Positions 36,361 to 47,709 of a stretch of 64,000 nt of DNA are shown one piece after another. Positions within the stretch are counted from its first letter, which is position 1, and each line of letters begins with the position of its first letter. Where the stretch lies: positions 12,651,001-12,715,000 of the forward strand of contig JAYKKI010000052.1 in NCBI GenBank assembly GCA_039881145.1, read 5' to 3'. Below the pieces are notes generated by a model that was not told where the DNA came from, made no database searches, and was given only the letters and a program-made list of their open reading frames with translations. The DNA is from Druceiella hillmani. Taxonomy: Eukaryota; Arthropoda; Insecta; Lepidoptera; Hepialidae. A program made the position numbers and the translations under genes.

Positions 36361-37846
36361 ATGCATATTATTCTTTTAACTCATTAGGATTATTTGATGA
36401 AAATGAAAATTATTGAAAAAATGTTTTACTTAGTTTTTTTTCCAATTCATAAGCGATGAAGTTCGCATTAATAAGTGTACGTATTTTATCTTAACTGTAA
36501 AAAGTGGTTTGAACTTGAAAAATTAAGGAAAAGGCGCTTAAAAATTATTTTTTCAAATAAAACATTTAAATTACGCCATTAACTTAACACGTAAATGACG
36601 AAGGATAAATAAAAAATGTGATATATCGCATATTATCTTCTTTAATTTATATTATAGATGAGCGAGTATAACATAGGAGTGAATGGGACAGCAATGCTGT
36701 AAGATCTTTACTATGTCGTGAAAATATTGACAAAACATCTATTAATTCTTACTACACACAAACTACTATGTAAATATAGAAAGCCTCTTTTGTTGACTCG
36801 TATATTTTTTGTTTCGTATGATTTTCAATAAGCCATCTAATTCACAATATATGAATTAGATGACTTATTGAAAAAAAAAAAAAAATTATTTGATGTGGTA
36901 ATATGCATAATATTTCCAATACAGGTTGCAAAAAACTATCAGTTAGCAAGCACTAAAACAAGTACAATGATAAATAAGCGCCAGACAACAATTCAAAAAC
37001 CATATTTTTAATTTTCCCATGTCTATTATTTTTTACAGGATACCTATATATCATCTAGATCGATTAGATTACATTTTGATTTGAACTTTCTGTGATTAGT
37101 GATGGACGTAATAAAAAGTCTTAAATGTCTTGGTGTAATGTTGCATAGTGCAAGGGATTTCTGATTTGTTACGCGATTTTAGTAGTTGCGTGCTTCGTTA
37201 ACATGAAATTTAAAATTTGGCTCCGATACAAAAAATTTGGGCGAAATTCATTGCACGCAGATTATATATTTTTATCTCACTACTTTTACGACTATTGTTA
37301 AAGAGGAAGGAGGATCCTTTTTACAGTAATATTTTTGATGGAATTTAACTTATTTTTGTCAAGCTACTTTAACATTTTGATAACTAACACACATAGGGTA
37401 ACATGCATTTTTGTCCTTTTATTTTTCTTTTTCTCCAGTTCTTCAGCATACTTGATTTTAGGAATAGTTGATCCCATTACCGTATTTATAGTTTTTAACT
37501 GTCTTGAGATGATGCGTTCCAAATTCCGTTGAAGGCAAATCTGGTCTGTAGATCCTTCATAATCAATTGTATATAGTAGCGAATGTCTATGCTTAAAATT
37601 TATTAGGATGGAAATTAATTAAATGGATGCCATTAAAGATCTTTATCCTGGATATCAAGAGGTAAGCTTGGCCATAAAGGGTAACAATAAACACCATGTT
37701 GATTAGTGTATTATTGAGATTAAATTCCAAGCTTTTATATTTAGTTATGGCATATACACGTATAGATGTTATATTCAATGGATGAAGACTCGACTTATAA
37801 TGTCAAACTTTGTCTTAATAATTTTCAGTTCATACAAGTCATGGTT
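36361..37846. other. No gene recognised
   Basis: AT-rich DNA with one near-perfect hairpin (36822). No P450 exons 5-8 on either strand. Confidence 0.55.
36822..36874. repeat. 23-bp near-perfect palindrome
   Basis: The arms start TTTTCAATAAG and invert with one mismatch around a 7-bp loop. Confidence 0.9.
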
Positions 37847-38055
37847 ACAATTAAATGAAATTACCTGATGTAGTATTATTTCTACTTTCTTTAAGTTCTC
37901 TACCACGATCTAGGTTTCGTTGTATTACAACATCTCCAGGCGGGCAATTAGCAAAGATCTTTGCTAATTTTTAGGGAGTAGAAATAATACTACATCATAT
38001 AGTTTCGTTTAATTGTGAATAATGAATTTCTACAAAATTAACGCCAAATATATTG
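37847..38055 (+). mobile_element. Foldback element copy F
   Basis: The left arm is complete, with the ribozyme-like motif on the minus strand changed to CTGGAGA. The right arm is deleted between TTGCTAATTT and AGTAGAAATAAT. The 3' tail is present. No clear flanking duplication was found. Confidence 0.8.
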
Positions 38056-38133
38056 TTAAATTTAATGTTAATTTTCCAAGCTTTATATTCATTGATTATC
38101 ATCTCAGGACATTAAATCCAAACTCATTCGTGC

Positions 38134-38134
<1 letters not shown>

Positions 38135-38191
<57 letters not shown>
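38135..38191. repeat. TA microsatellite
   Basis: About 28 TA dinucleotides, 80 nt after foldback copy F. Confidence 0.98.
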
Positions 38192-38193
<2 letters not shown>

Positions 38194-41183
38194 ATAAAAT
38201 GCAAAAATATGGAAGTTATGGAACCTTCAGAGACGAGAGAATAAATAGAATTAAACTACATACTACAAGTGAAAGTGGTGATGGTGCTCAGAACTTAGCA
38301 TAAACCTAGGTTAATGTGTAATCTAATGTTATTATATGTTACAAAGTAACCTGTAATATTTTATAACAAAATTATATGTGCAATAAATTATTTTCCAACA
38401 TTTGTTCACAAATAAACATAAGGGATTCTTCAAAAGATGAAATTGTAATATCCATTCACCTTATTGTTAGAGCGCCATATATTAACAGAAATTAAAGTAC
38501 ATACATAATTGTATAGTATTCCCCATACTTTAAAATATGAGTTGAAGTATTGGAAAGAGTGTACAATTTTATAAAGAAAACTAAATAAAAAAACAATGGA
38601 AAAAATTTTTCGAAGAAAATTCTTACTATCACATATTAATATACAAAATAAAATTTACACTTCGTTTAATTTCAAGTTTTTGTAAGAGACTATACGTATC
38701 GTGTTAACGGATTCATCGTGTTAACAGTCCTATGGTTACGTTCTAGTCAATATATTAGATAGACTAAAATAACCGCGAGCTATGCTTTTTCTTATTACTT
38801 TTTATATTGAATCTTCATTATTCTTTGGTAAATAGTACGTATTTTTGAAGAGTTTATACGTAATTTATAAAATATTGCGCAAAAAGATACAGTATAACAC
38901 TTTCTAGCAGGGTCTTATAAAGGAATCAAAATTAATTACATTTCTTACTTTCACTTTACTTCCAATACGTATGAACAAATATTGAAATAATCTATAAAAA
39001 CGTGTAATGCAGATATACCTTCAAAATCATCACAATGTAAAAATCTTTGGGAAAATTCATAATGTTTAAGAACGTTCTTAAATATTAATAATCATTATTA
39101 TTTATTAACTGGTCTGTTTAGTCAATCGAGGGTTTCAAAGGCTGATGGCATTGATTTCATAAGCAAAGTCAGCCTGAAGACATAATAATCTGCTGTGGTT
39201 ATTACGGATTAAAATATAATCTGATTAAGGGCAAAGGTCAGATAGAAGCACAAATTTCTGGAAGGTTTCGCCAATAAGGTCAATGTAGGGATCGGAAATA
39301 TTATTATAATAATCCTTTTTAATTAATATAAATAACAAATTTTAATATAATACTAATTTTAATTTAATACTTTGATTGAAATGAAATATGTCGAGCGTTG
39401 ATATAGAAAAATATAACTTCAATCCCTTGCATCAAAATACAGACTGAAGTGTTTAATGTATTTATGGAACAATTTTTCAGTGAACTTCGCACTGAAAAAT
39501 TATTCAAGTTGAATCAAGTAAAAAAACTTTCCCTAACTTGAAAACGGAAAAGAAATTGGGTATTTGACAACATTTTTTTTTATTTAATTAATCATAATTT
39601 CAAGGTATAAGCTGATGAAGAGTGAATTTTTTTTTAATAATCTTAAAAATTGACCGAATTATAAAAGTTTAAATTTAAACTTTAGACAAGGACGGCAATA
39701 CTGTGTTGTGAGGTCATTTTTAATATTGCACATTATATTCTACAAGAGGAAAAGAGACAGGGATATACCCAACTCTATCCGTGTCTTCAAATTCAGAAGC
39801 CCACAACTGGCTTATTTTTCAATCACTTTTTTCATTTTTTTCAAGACTGGTTTTTAACTAACTTATATTTCACAATATTGTACGAAAAATACCAAAATTT
39901 AGAATGAGTCAACTACCGTATTGTATCAACCTTTTAAAAACTTATATTTTACAAGTAATTAGTTATGAATATTTTATTCTGTTTGTCCCGATATCATAAA
40001 ACATACGCAATCAGAAAAATCATAAATGTCACTTTTAATTTTAATGTAAAAATGATTCGAAACCTTAAGTAAATTCTTGTCGGTGTTATAAGCACTTCCA
40101 GTGCAGATAGGAATATGGATTTATATTAAAAAAGTTAAAGCTTTCAGTTTACTAAATAACTCCGATTTAAATTGAAGGATTTTTTTAAATCTTCTTAAAT
40201 TTAAAATAGGTTAATCAATTTTTTATATGATATTAAGTAAATACGATATAAATGACAATTTATTGCTATAATTATAGGAAATTTTAAAATAAATAATATT
40301 AATTATTATTGTAGCAACAAAGATGTGGTATGTTCTTAAAAAAATTACTTTTATCGTTAGAACACAATCTCAAATTTTTGCATTTGCTTCGGTCAAGACT
40401 GATATATTTATTACTTCATTACGCCAGACAAATATTGCGGAATTTAATGCTACCCCAAAGGTATATAACTGATGTAGGTTTTGTGTAAATTGATCGCTCC
40501 TTGGCGATAAATACGGATTAAACCGGAAAAAATCCACATCCCTGAGAATTTTAGTTTCCATCATTCACCCATGCAAAGCTGGGCCGACTCCCTAGTTTTT
40601 CCATTAAAATTTAAAAGTGGCATTTTCCTTTGATAATATGGTTGTCGAAATGAAGTAACGGAACTAACTAAATGAAATGTTTATAATTAATACTTGTAAA
40701 ATAGAAAAGTTTAACTACATTTCATTTTCTTATTTTCAGCTAGAGCATTGACAATATCGGGAAACAATTTCTGACTTGAGTAAAATAGTATAAGAACATT
40801 GTATTATTAACATGCTTTTATTATTAAAGGGTTTTTAATTCTAATAATTAAATCTTTATTTAGTATAATGAACTTATAAATAATAAAAGTTTTCTTAAGT
40901 TATGTTCATCCAAAGAATCATGGCGCTAGTACGAGTAGATAGCCAGAATCTGGAATGATGTAACTTTAGGCAGTTTTGCCTAAAGTTACATCATGAGTTT
41001 TGTAAAAATTATAAAAATTTTAGTGTCTTTTACTAAATAATTCCCGAATTATAAAATTTTGAACAGCCTTGGTGGGGGTCAAATCGATACTTATGTATGT
41101 TTTCGGTCACCCTGTTCTAACTGGTCTATCCTCAATGATATAAGTGTGTGTATATGTGTATGGTAATAATAAACTGATTATTA

Positions 41184-41184
<1 letters not shown>
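38192..41184. other. No gene recognised
   Basis: Three kilobases of AT-rich DNA with a perfect palindrome at 40955 and a short one at 39483-39511. The missing exons 6-8 of gene 3 were looked for here and not found. Confidence 0.55.
40955..40994. repeat. 18-bp perfect palindrome
   Basis: ATGATGTAACTTTAGGCA, loop GTTT, then its inverse. Confidence 0.95.

Positions 41185-41232
<48 letters not shown>
41185..41232. repeat. TA microsatellite
   Basis: About 24 TA dinucleotides, ending 8 nt before the TIR element. Confidence 0.98.
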
Positions 41233-41237
<5 letters not shown>

Positions 41238-41239
41238 AT

Positions 41240-42626
41240 AACCTTTCACTTTTGTATTAAACAAATAAATAATTTATATTTTATATCCAAGGCTCTTTGC
41301 CAATACGCGATAATACAAACAATTCAATGTTTCAAGGCCACGACGACTCCATAGATTATCTTAGTATTATATCAGATCTCCAGCCATTTCATTAGTGTCA
41401 CTTTGACCTGGTAATTCTGTTTATGATATTAGTAACATCAGTTTCCTAGTTTCGTTTTTAATACGGCTTAGAATAAACGTAGTAAAGCAAAGATTTTCTA
41501 TCTTTGCTAATATCCCACCTGATTACATCACGTAGTTTCATTTAATTGTGAAAAAAAACTGTTATTCAAACGAAATATTTCAGTAATCAAAATTACACTT
41601 CAAAATTTTATGCAAAAAAAATATAAAAATAAGAAAAACTCAAAATGTAGAGAAGTATTATTTTGATTTTATTCCTATAAACATACATTTAACTATAACA
41701 GACAGCGGAGATACGATTCTAACATAGATCGTTTCATCTCACCATGTCAGATAGTTACATTTTGAAATTTTCCTGTACTATTGACAGCAACCAATATATG
41801 TGTATATTTTTTTAAAAGATATCTGAACTTCCGATTATACTCCACAGGGTGCATCTGTATTGCAGTAGCAAAATCAATCCCACAAGGTGCAATCTATAAT
41901 GCATTACCAAAACCCTTGATTAATTAATATATGTTCATATTTGTTTCGATTTTTTTAAGCCTGGTGACTTAAAAAAAATCGACTCTAATCATACCTAAAA
42001 TTCCATGCAAACCATGTCGTTGATACCGCTAATATCAAATAAATTTAAAATAATTAATATTATTATAAAGTATGAATGTATATTATTAAGGAGTAATTTG
42101 TACTGATATTTTAATATTGGTCATTTAATTATCTAACTGAATGAAGATTGATAAATATTGATAATCTTAATACTTATTGTAATCGATTATAGGCACCGAT
42201 AATTAATGAAAAAAATTACAATTTGCTATCCCGTAGCTAAATTAGATGAAGTAATTATTATTCAATTAAAAGAAGCAAAGTGTTTTGCAATTAAAGACTA
42301 TAATTACAATTAACCTTTACTTCTGTGATAGGTGTGTATAGACGTGGTGTCGGAGTTGAAAGTCGCGCAGAGAGCAACGGAGAGGACTACGTTTATTCTA
42401 AGCCGTATTAAAAACGAAACTAGGAAACTGATGTTACTATCATAAAAAGAATTACCAGGTCAAAGTGACACTAATGGAATGGCTGGAAATCTGATATAAT
42501 ACTAAGATAATCTATGGAGTCGTCGTGGACTTGAAACATTGAATTGTTTGTATTATCGCGTATTGGCAAAGAGCCTTGGATATAAAATATAAATTATTTA
42601 TTTGTTTAATACAAAAGTGAAAGGTT
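41240..42626. mobile_element. Element with 240-bp terminal inverted repeats
   Basis: 41240-41482 and 42387-42626 are inverted copies of each other, from AACCTTTCACTTTTGTATTAA at the outer edge to GAATAAACGTAG at the inner edge. The 900-bp centre has no long frame. It holds a nested foldback fragment (41483), a small direct duplication (41840-41920) and a 15-bp hairpin at 41948. This resembles a non-autonomous foldback DNA transposon. Target duplications could not be settled because a TA microsatellite abuts the left end. Confidence 0.85.
41483..41555 (+). mobile_element. Foldback element fragment G
   Basis: A fragment with the central palindrome TAGCAAAGAT...ATCTTTGCTA-like sequence, CCCACCTGA and the right end ACATCACGTAGTTTCATTT. 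It lies just inside the left inverted repeat of the 41240-42626 element, so it is nested. Confidence 0.65.
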
Positions 42627-44286
42627 AAATTCAATATTTTTCGTCTTTAAGGTTTTTATTTATTTATATAAATTGTCCTACAAGAGATAGTATATTAATA
42701 AATAATTAAGTTTTCTATACGAAATGCAGTCGAGAATACATTGATAATGTTAAGATAACAAACCAATATTCAACATATAGCTGTCACTGATGAACGCGCC
42801 ACTTGGAGTGCATCCATTTGGTGCAGCTCCAAATGGCTGCTGACATACAATACTCACAATTGTTTTACTTCCTTATATTTCTCTAGCTATCCGACTCACT
42901 TGTATATTTCATTCTATCATGTAATTAGGCAATTTCAATAGATATCAAATCGGGAAAAAAGATTTTATTACAGAAGCTATGAATTCTTTTTATAAAAATA
43001 GATAAAAAACAAAAAAGTAAACAAAGAAAAGGCTAAAAAATACTTAATAAATAACCTTTAGAATTAACGGATTGGAGAAGTCGCACCAGAATAGGCTAAT
43101 AAACTTATTTTAAATTAATAAAATTTATAACTGCATTAACTAATTAAACTCATTGGTTCTGAGATGAAGGGATGATCGCAAATGATTTTTTACTATCTAT
43201 GGGAGCGTGAACTTTTACCACTATTTGAGAATCTACGATAAGATTTTTCAGAAATTATCTTATCGTAGTGGTTTCATTTATTAATTGGCTTAATTTTTTA
43301 TTATTTGGCAATATATATCCATTAATGCTCGAATATTTCCTATTTTTTCAAAAATTCAAAACTTGTGTTATAAATTTGAGTACTAGTAAATGTCGGTATG
43401 AGGCGTAATACCTTTGAAACCACCTGGATGTTTCAATATATATTTCGTGGAGTTCTAACTTGAAACTACTTCGCATAGAAGGTAATCCTTTTATAGTATC
43501 GATATTTGCATTTGGATTTTGAAATTCGAAAAATAATATTTATTAATGAAGCATATATTTTATTTTTATCGTGATTGCCATGAACGTAGTAATTATTTAA
43601 CATTTTTATTTGCTTTTCCAAGAAAATATCGTACAACTATTTGCAAAGTTAATACTGTAGAGAATATACACGCATGCTCACAATAATAGAGCGGTGAAGC
43701 AACGCAAACTACTCTCATTCCACCGCTTCACATCGACCGCGCCATTTGGCACAGAGCGGCGAATTTTGAATAGTTTAGAAATCCATCACGCTACGCCATT
43801 GGTGATTTTAATGTCCACGAACAGATTTGGGCTTACGACTTCGTCATTTGGAACGTTGGACTGTCCAAAAGTGACCAAATTTACGCAAATTACGCACATT
43901 AAATGTTGGTTTAAATGATATCTCTTAAAATATCTAGTTGTAAATTTATATATTTATGACATTATTTTCGACAAACTTTTCGACTCTGGTTTTATATCAA
44001 AAAAATTAGATAAGAAACATTAACAATGAAAGTATGTTGAATGCAATAATTTATTCCAGTTTGATTGTGAACCAGGAAATATCAGTAAATAAAGTATTTA
44101 ATTTCATCACACTTCCTTTATTTGAAGGCATGGCGTTCTAAAATAAGAGTGACATGAAATCTATATTCCAACAAATCTATGAACCAATTTAATCAGATAA
44201 TATTGAATAAAGTTACTTTTTTTACTTTCAATGTTAATGTCTATTTAGTCCTTTACTTGGTATAAATATAACTCAACCATAATTAC
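42627..44286. other. 3' side of gene 3
   Basis: Apart from the patch at 43690 nothing is recognised. A 12-bp stem (CTACGATAAGAT) lies at 43233-43268. No haem-loop exon. Confidence 0.55.
43690..43890 (+). repeat. GC-richer patch related to 1060-1115 and 42783-42850
   Basis: Shared words are CGCCATTTGG, CGTCATTTGGAACG and TTGGACTGTCC, compared with CCATTTGGAACGATGGACTGTTC at 1080. The 74-codon open frame here is not shared, so it is treated as a dispersed repeat rather than a gene. Confidence 0.45.
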
Positions 44287-44405
44287 CTGATATTCCTGGT
44301 TAAAAGCTAGTTCGTAACAAATGAAAGTCAAAGCTGACGAAGTGGTTTCAAAAGCACCAAAGAAGAAAATTGCTGCTTGCGCCAGGATGTCGTCTTCACT
44401 GAAAT
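44287..44405 (-). pseudogene. P450 gene 3 exon 5 (altered I-helix)
   Basis: The exon is 119 nt and encodes FFFGAFETTSSALTF. It ends CAG|GTAATT. The second Gly of the oxygen-activation motif is Ala. Confidence 0.85.
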
Positions 44406-44481
44406 CTAATAAAAAATTATAATAGAATATTATCGTTTTTATTTTTAATTCATACGTAATGCACATAACTTTCAATATGGA

Positions 44482-44701
44482 CAATTAAATGAAACTACGT
44501 GATGCAGTATTATTTCTACTTTCTTTAAGTTCTTTACCACCAAAGATTTTTACTAACAGCCCACCTGAAGATGTTGTAATACAACGAAACCTAGGTCGTG
44601 GTAAAGAACTTAAAGCAAGTAGAAATAATACTACGTCACGTAGTTTCATTTAATTGTAAATAATGAATTTCTACAAAATTGACGCCAAATATATTTAATG
44701 C
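44482..44701 (+). mobile_element. Foldback element copy H (intact plus-strand ribozyme-like core)
   Basis: It is flanked by TTCAATATGGA (44471-44481 and 44702-44712). The left arm is shortened, while the right arm is full and the tail complete. It lies in intron 4 of gene 3. It holds the cleanest copy of the hammerhead-like motif. Confidence 0.87.
44559..44606 (+). ncRNA. Hammerhead-ribozyme-like motif
   Basis: In order it reads CCCAC, CTGAAGA, T, GTTGT-AAT-ACAAC, GAAA, CCTAGGTC, GTGG. This matches the hammerhead layout: CUGANGA box, stem II hairpin, GAAA box, a minimal stem III (CC/GG around UA), UC cleavage site, and stem I from CCAC pairing with GUGG. One extra U sits between the CUGAAGA box and stem II, which the canonical core lacks. 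Penelope-like retroelements are known to carry hammerheads, which fits the element's other traits. Activity is not shown. Confidence 0.5.
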
Positions 44702-44884
44702 TTCAATATGGATTTGAAAAAAAATTGCAAATAGAAATGTGTGTTGATACGTTTATCTAAAACATAAACGTATCAATGTTAAGTTTTGATTTATGATTAG
44801 GTATTTATACGAAAGTCGACTAAATAAAATATGTAGTTACTTTTTTATTCACTAATAGAATGAATGAAATAAAAAAAAATTTAC

Positions 44885-45038
44885 CATATCCGGACTCGGA
44901 GTCCTTCAACTTGAGAAGAGCATCGACCACGTCGCGTGATTGCGTTTTTAAATCAGGTTTCTCCAACTCGCGTGATGCGAGAATTTTAGTAAACAACGAT
45001 CGCATGAAATCACTGTTTTTTTGCTAAACAATTTGCAT
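44885..45038 (-). pseudogene. P450 gene 3 exon 4 with 1-nt deletion
   Basis: The CTTTCAG acceptor and GTAAAT donor are intact, but the exon is 154 nt against 155 in genes 1 and 2. Downstream of the A-run the correct frame resumes as MRSLFTKILASRELEK to SESGY, so only one base is missing. Confidence 0.88.
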
Positions 45039-46576
45039 CTGAAAGGTCTTGACAGTATTATGACAAACACACATCCCATATAAAAATATGCATCATAATA
45101 ACCAACAAATTTTAATAAAACCATATTTGTATTGTTTGGATGTTTGTGGTTTTCGCAGGAACTGTAAGTTCCTACGAGTACGAACCGTATAATTTTAAAA
45201 TTTTATGCAAACAATATTTATGTGTATTTAAAAGTTAAAAAGGTGTTCATTGTAATGGTTATTTGTCATTGACACTTTAAGAGTTAAATAGTATATAAAG
45301 AAGAGTTATATACTTTTATTCTGTAAATAAAAGCAGATAATTTCAGGCTTCGACCACAGCATATAAGATAAAGAAATACGGCGTGATTAAAGAAAATATA
45401 GTTGACTTTTGACGTAATTGAAAAACTAACAGATGCTAACTTATGTTATAATGCTTTATTCATCATTTAAAACAATTTAAAATACCAACAAGCTTTGTAA
45501 TCTTTTTAATTTTCGATCGATGTATAAAAGTAAGCTACAAGTTAGTTTCCTTTTATTTAACCTGGAAGATAAATGCTAATAATATCAATACGCTGTAATT
45601 GATTGCTAACTTCAAGATCTGCGTCTGCTTTGAATGTATTAAACTTATATACTCGTATGACAATACGATTTAGGTTTTTATTACGCGTCTACTTTTTCAT
45701 TATCTGTAAAAATATATAATTTAGCTCGAAATTACTATGATAATTTGTTCTATTCTAACAATCACCTGAAATGTTAAGATTTTTTGTAAAGAGAGAATAT
45801 ATAAAAATAAACCTAATAAATAGACATAGAAGTCACACTGCAACGACTCCGTACACTTTTATAATTCTATGTATATAGTATCTCATATAGAGGTGTCAGT
45901 CTGTTTAGTGTAGTCATTATTAATATAATGGTGCTATTTTTGTAAATACATTACCCACAACTTTATTGATATTATACACAGACATAAAAATATCTTGAAT
46001 ATCTAAAATCTTAACTTCAGTATTTTTGGAAACAAGGGAGGGATGGCATATTTTTTGGAATCAAGCATAATATATTTTTGCGGCTGTTTTAAAAAAATGT
46101 CTTGGACTATGTCATAAAACCAAAATAGTTTTCAAATTCTTCCAACTTCCTCCAGCAAAAAGTTTTAAAAACTTATAACCAATTTATAAAATTGAAGAAA
46201 GACAGAAAACATTCCGATTGTTTTACTTGCCGACTCTAAAATTTCAAGAGAAATATTTTTTTTAATGTTAACTATTTTGAAATATATGGAAGTTTCTGAA
46301 AATTATGGTATTAAAAATATGTGAATTCTTGAATATATTATATTAAAGTATTTTATAATATACGAAATATATGCTTTATCATCCTGTCAACTCAAATTTT
46401 CAGGTTTTTAATTTTAAGTTTCAACATCAAACAGCTTCTCAAACCGTAATACATGTAAAATTTAAAAAAAAAATTGGAGGCCTTATAACCTGCGTTCTCA
46501 ATGGACATCCTACAAAATATATGAAATTAAAAAAAGTTTTAAAAAATTACTCATCTAATAACATTGCAATATTTAC
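45039..46576. other. Gene 3 intron 3
   Basis: AT-rich. 45838-46080 has a weak match to the GAGG-TTCCGTACA repeat family. No exon. Confidence 0.5.
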
Positions 46577-46761
46577 TTGAATAGCTTGACCAATTTTGGA
46601 AAAAGAAATATGAACATCATTTCCAATCTTCTGGGTAATGTCAAGTCTACGAAGCTCAAACTCAATTTCAGAATGGGCGCCTTTTTGTCTTGCATAGAGT
46701 TTGCTCTGATTCCGAATATAGTCCCCGCTGTAACTTCCACCAAGTACTGCATGAACAGGTA
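46577..46761 (-). pseudogene. P450 gene 3 exon 3
   Basis: The exon is 185 nt and starts YLFMQYLVEVTAGTIFG. The acceptor is TTTTTAG and the donor AA|GTAAAT. The 5' half is nearly identical to gene 1, while the 3' half differs at about one base in five. Confidence 0.85.
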
Positions 46762-46878
46762 CTAAAAATGTTATATTGTGATTATAACATCCATTATATT
46801 AATGATACGCCTTATCTTATTGCTTGTGCTTAAATATATCATTAGTTTAGAAGAAATGAGCATAAATTATTGTCTTAC

Positions 46879-47031
46879 TTTGATATCAGTTGGCTTTTCA
46901 ATATATTTATTATCGATAAGTTCGTGAAATTCTCTATAAATGGAAGGCTTCCGTGTTGTTAAAATGTTGCGAAGTTTGACTCTGCTAAATGCCAGTGACA
47001 AATGTTGACGAAGTTGCTTCCAGCGTTCACC
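46879..47031 (-). pseudogene. P450 gene 3 exon 2
   Basis: The exon has 51 open codons and begins GERWKQLRQHLSLAFSRVK. WxxxR is kept. The conserved Pro of the SPAF segment is Leu. Confidence 0.85.
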
Positions 47032-47270
47032 CTATATAGTATTTACCTATAAATTATTTAGGATTTTATAGGCCTTGAATAACGAAATAAATTGAACAAA
47101 TAATTTTTTTATTTAAATTTCCATAAATTTAAAATTGCCTTTTCCGATTACATTAAATCATTTTAATAAACATGAATTTGTGTTTGCATACAAAAATATT
47201 AGTGTTGGTCGTTCTGATTAGTCTCAAGGTAATATGTTCATAAAATTGATAAAATGAGGCAAAATATTAC

Positions 47271-47630
47271 CTTGGCAAAAACTAAACATTTAGCAGCCAG
47301 TTTATCACTCTCGTGGGTTTCCATAGCCCTATCGATGAAATAATTAAACTTCGTAACCAAAACCTCCTTGACCATTTCTGGAGAACGAATGACCAATAAT
47401 GGTCTACGAAACATCCATATTCCAAAATAATCGTGACCTTTGAACTTTCCATAAAGCCTTTGCATGTAAAGTGACATACTCTCTCGTAGAGCGAATGTCA
47501 TATTTCCTAAAAACACTGTCGGTGGCTCGAACTGCACATTGCGACGTTTCCAATGGTCGAAGGTGAATGTAAAATACTTGAACAAAATTATAAGTGCCAA
47601 CGCGATGCCAAACAAATAAACTATTGCCAT
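47271..47630 (-). pseudogene. P450 gene 3 exon 1
   Basis: The exon has 120 open codons, with an anchor, the FDHWKRRNVQFEPP hinge and LAAKCLVFAK|GTAATA. An in-frame ATG at 47648 would add MRATNK, but gene 1 has GTG and gene 2 ATT at that codon, so the Met at 47630 is preferred. Confidence 0.85.
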
Positions 47631-47693
47631 TTTGTTCGTAGCACGCATAAGGTCTCACTAATTTTTTTAGTCTAGCACGGTTGTATTTATAAC

Positions 47694-47701
47694 ACTTGCG
47701 A
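47694..47701 (-). promoter_or_regulatory. TATA box of P450 gene 3
   Basis: TATAAATA lies 64-71 nt upstream of the Met at 47630, followed by ATTAGTGAG at 47662-47654 as in gene 1. The extra 10 nt relative to gene 1 is an A-run between the box and the initiator. Confidence 0.6.
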
Positions 47702-47709
47702 TATGCAAT

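Larger units (their letters stand above)
44287..47630 (-). pseudogene. P450 gene 3, CYP6-like, frameshifted and 3'-incomplete
   Basis: The first five exons are recognisable: 47630-47271, 47031-46879, 46761-46577, 45038-44885 and 44405-44287. Exon 4 is 154 nt instead of 155. An A-run (plus-strand T7 at 45016-45022) is one base short of gene 1, so the frame shifts and reaches TAA about 25 codons later. The I-helix reads GAFETT, losing the usual Gly of [AG]GxETT, and exon 2 has LSLAF where the others have LSPAF. No equivalents of exons 6-8 (K-helix, haem Cys) were found leftward to 36 kb. The TATA box and splice sites remain intact. It is either a young pseudogene or, if the 7-A run is a sequencing error, a truncated gene. 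It is the closest paralogue of gene 1. Confidence 0.82.

Noticed and set aside
37593..37778. Possible P450 exon remnants of gene 3 in 36-44 kb
   Set aside because: Open stretches here carry none of the ETLR, PERF or FGxGxRxC words in any frame that could be read.
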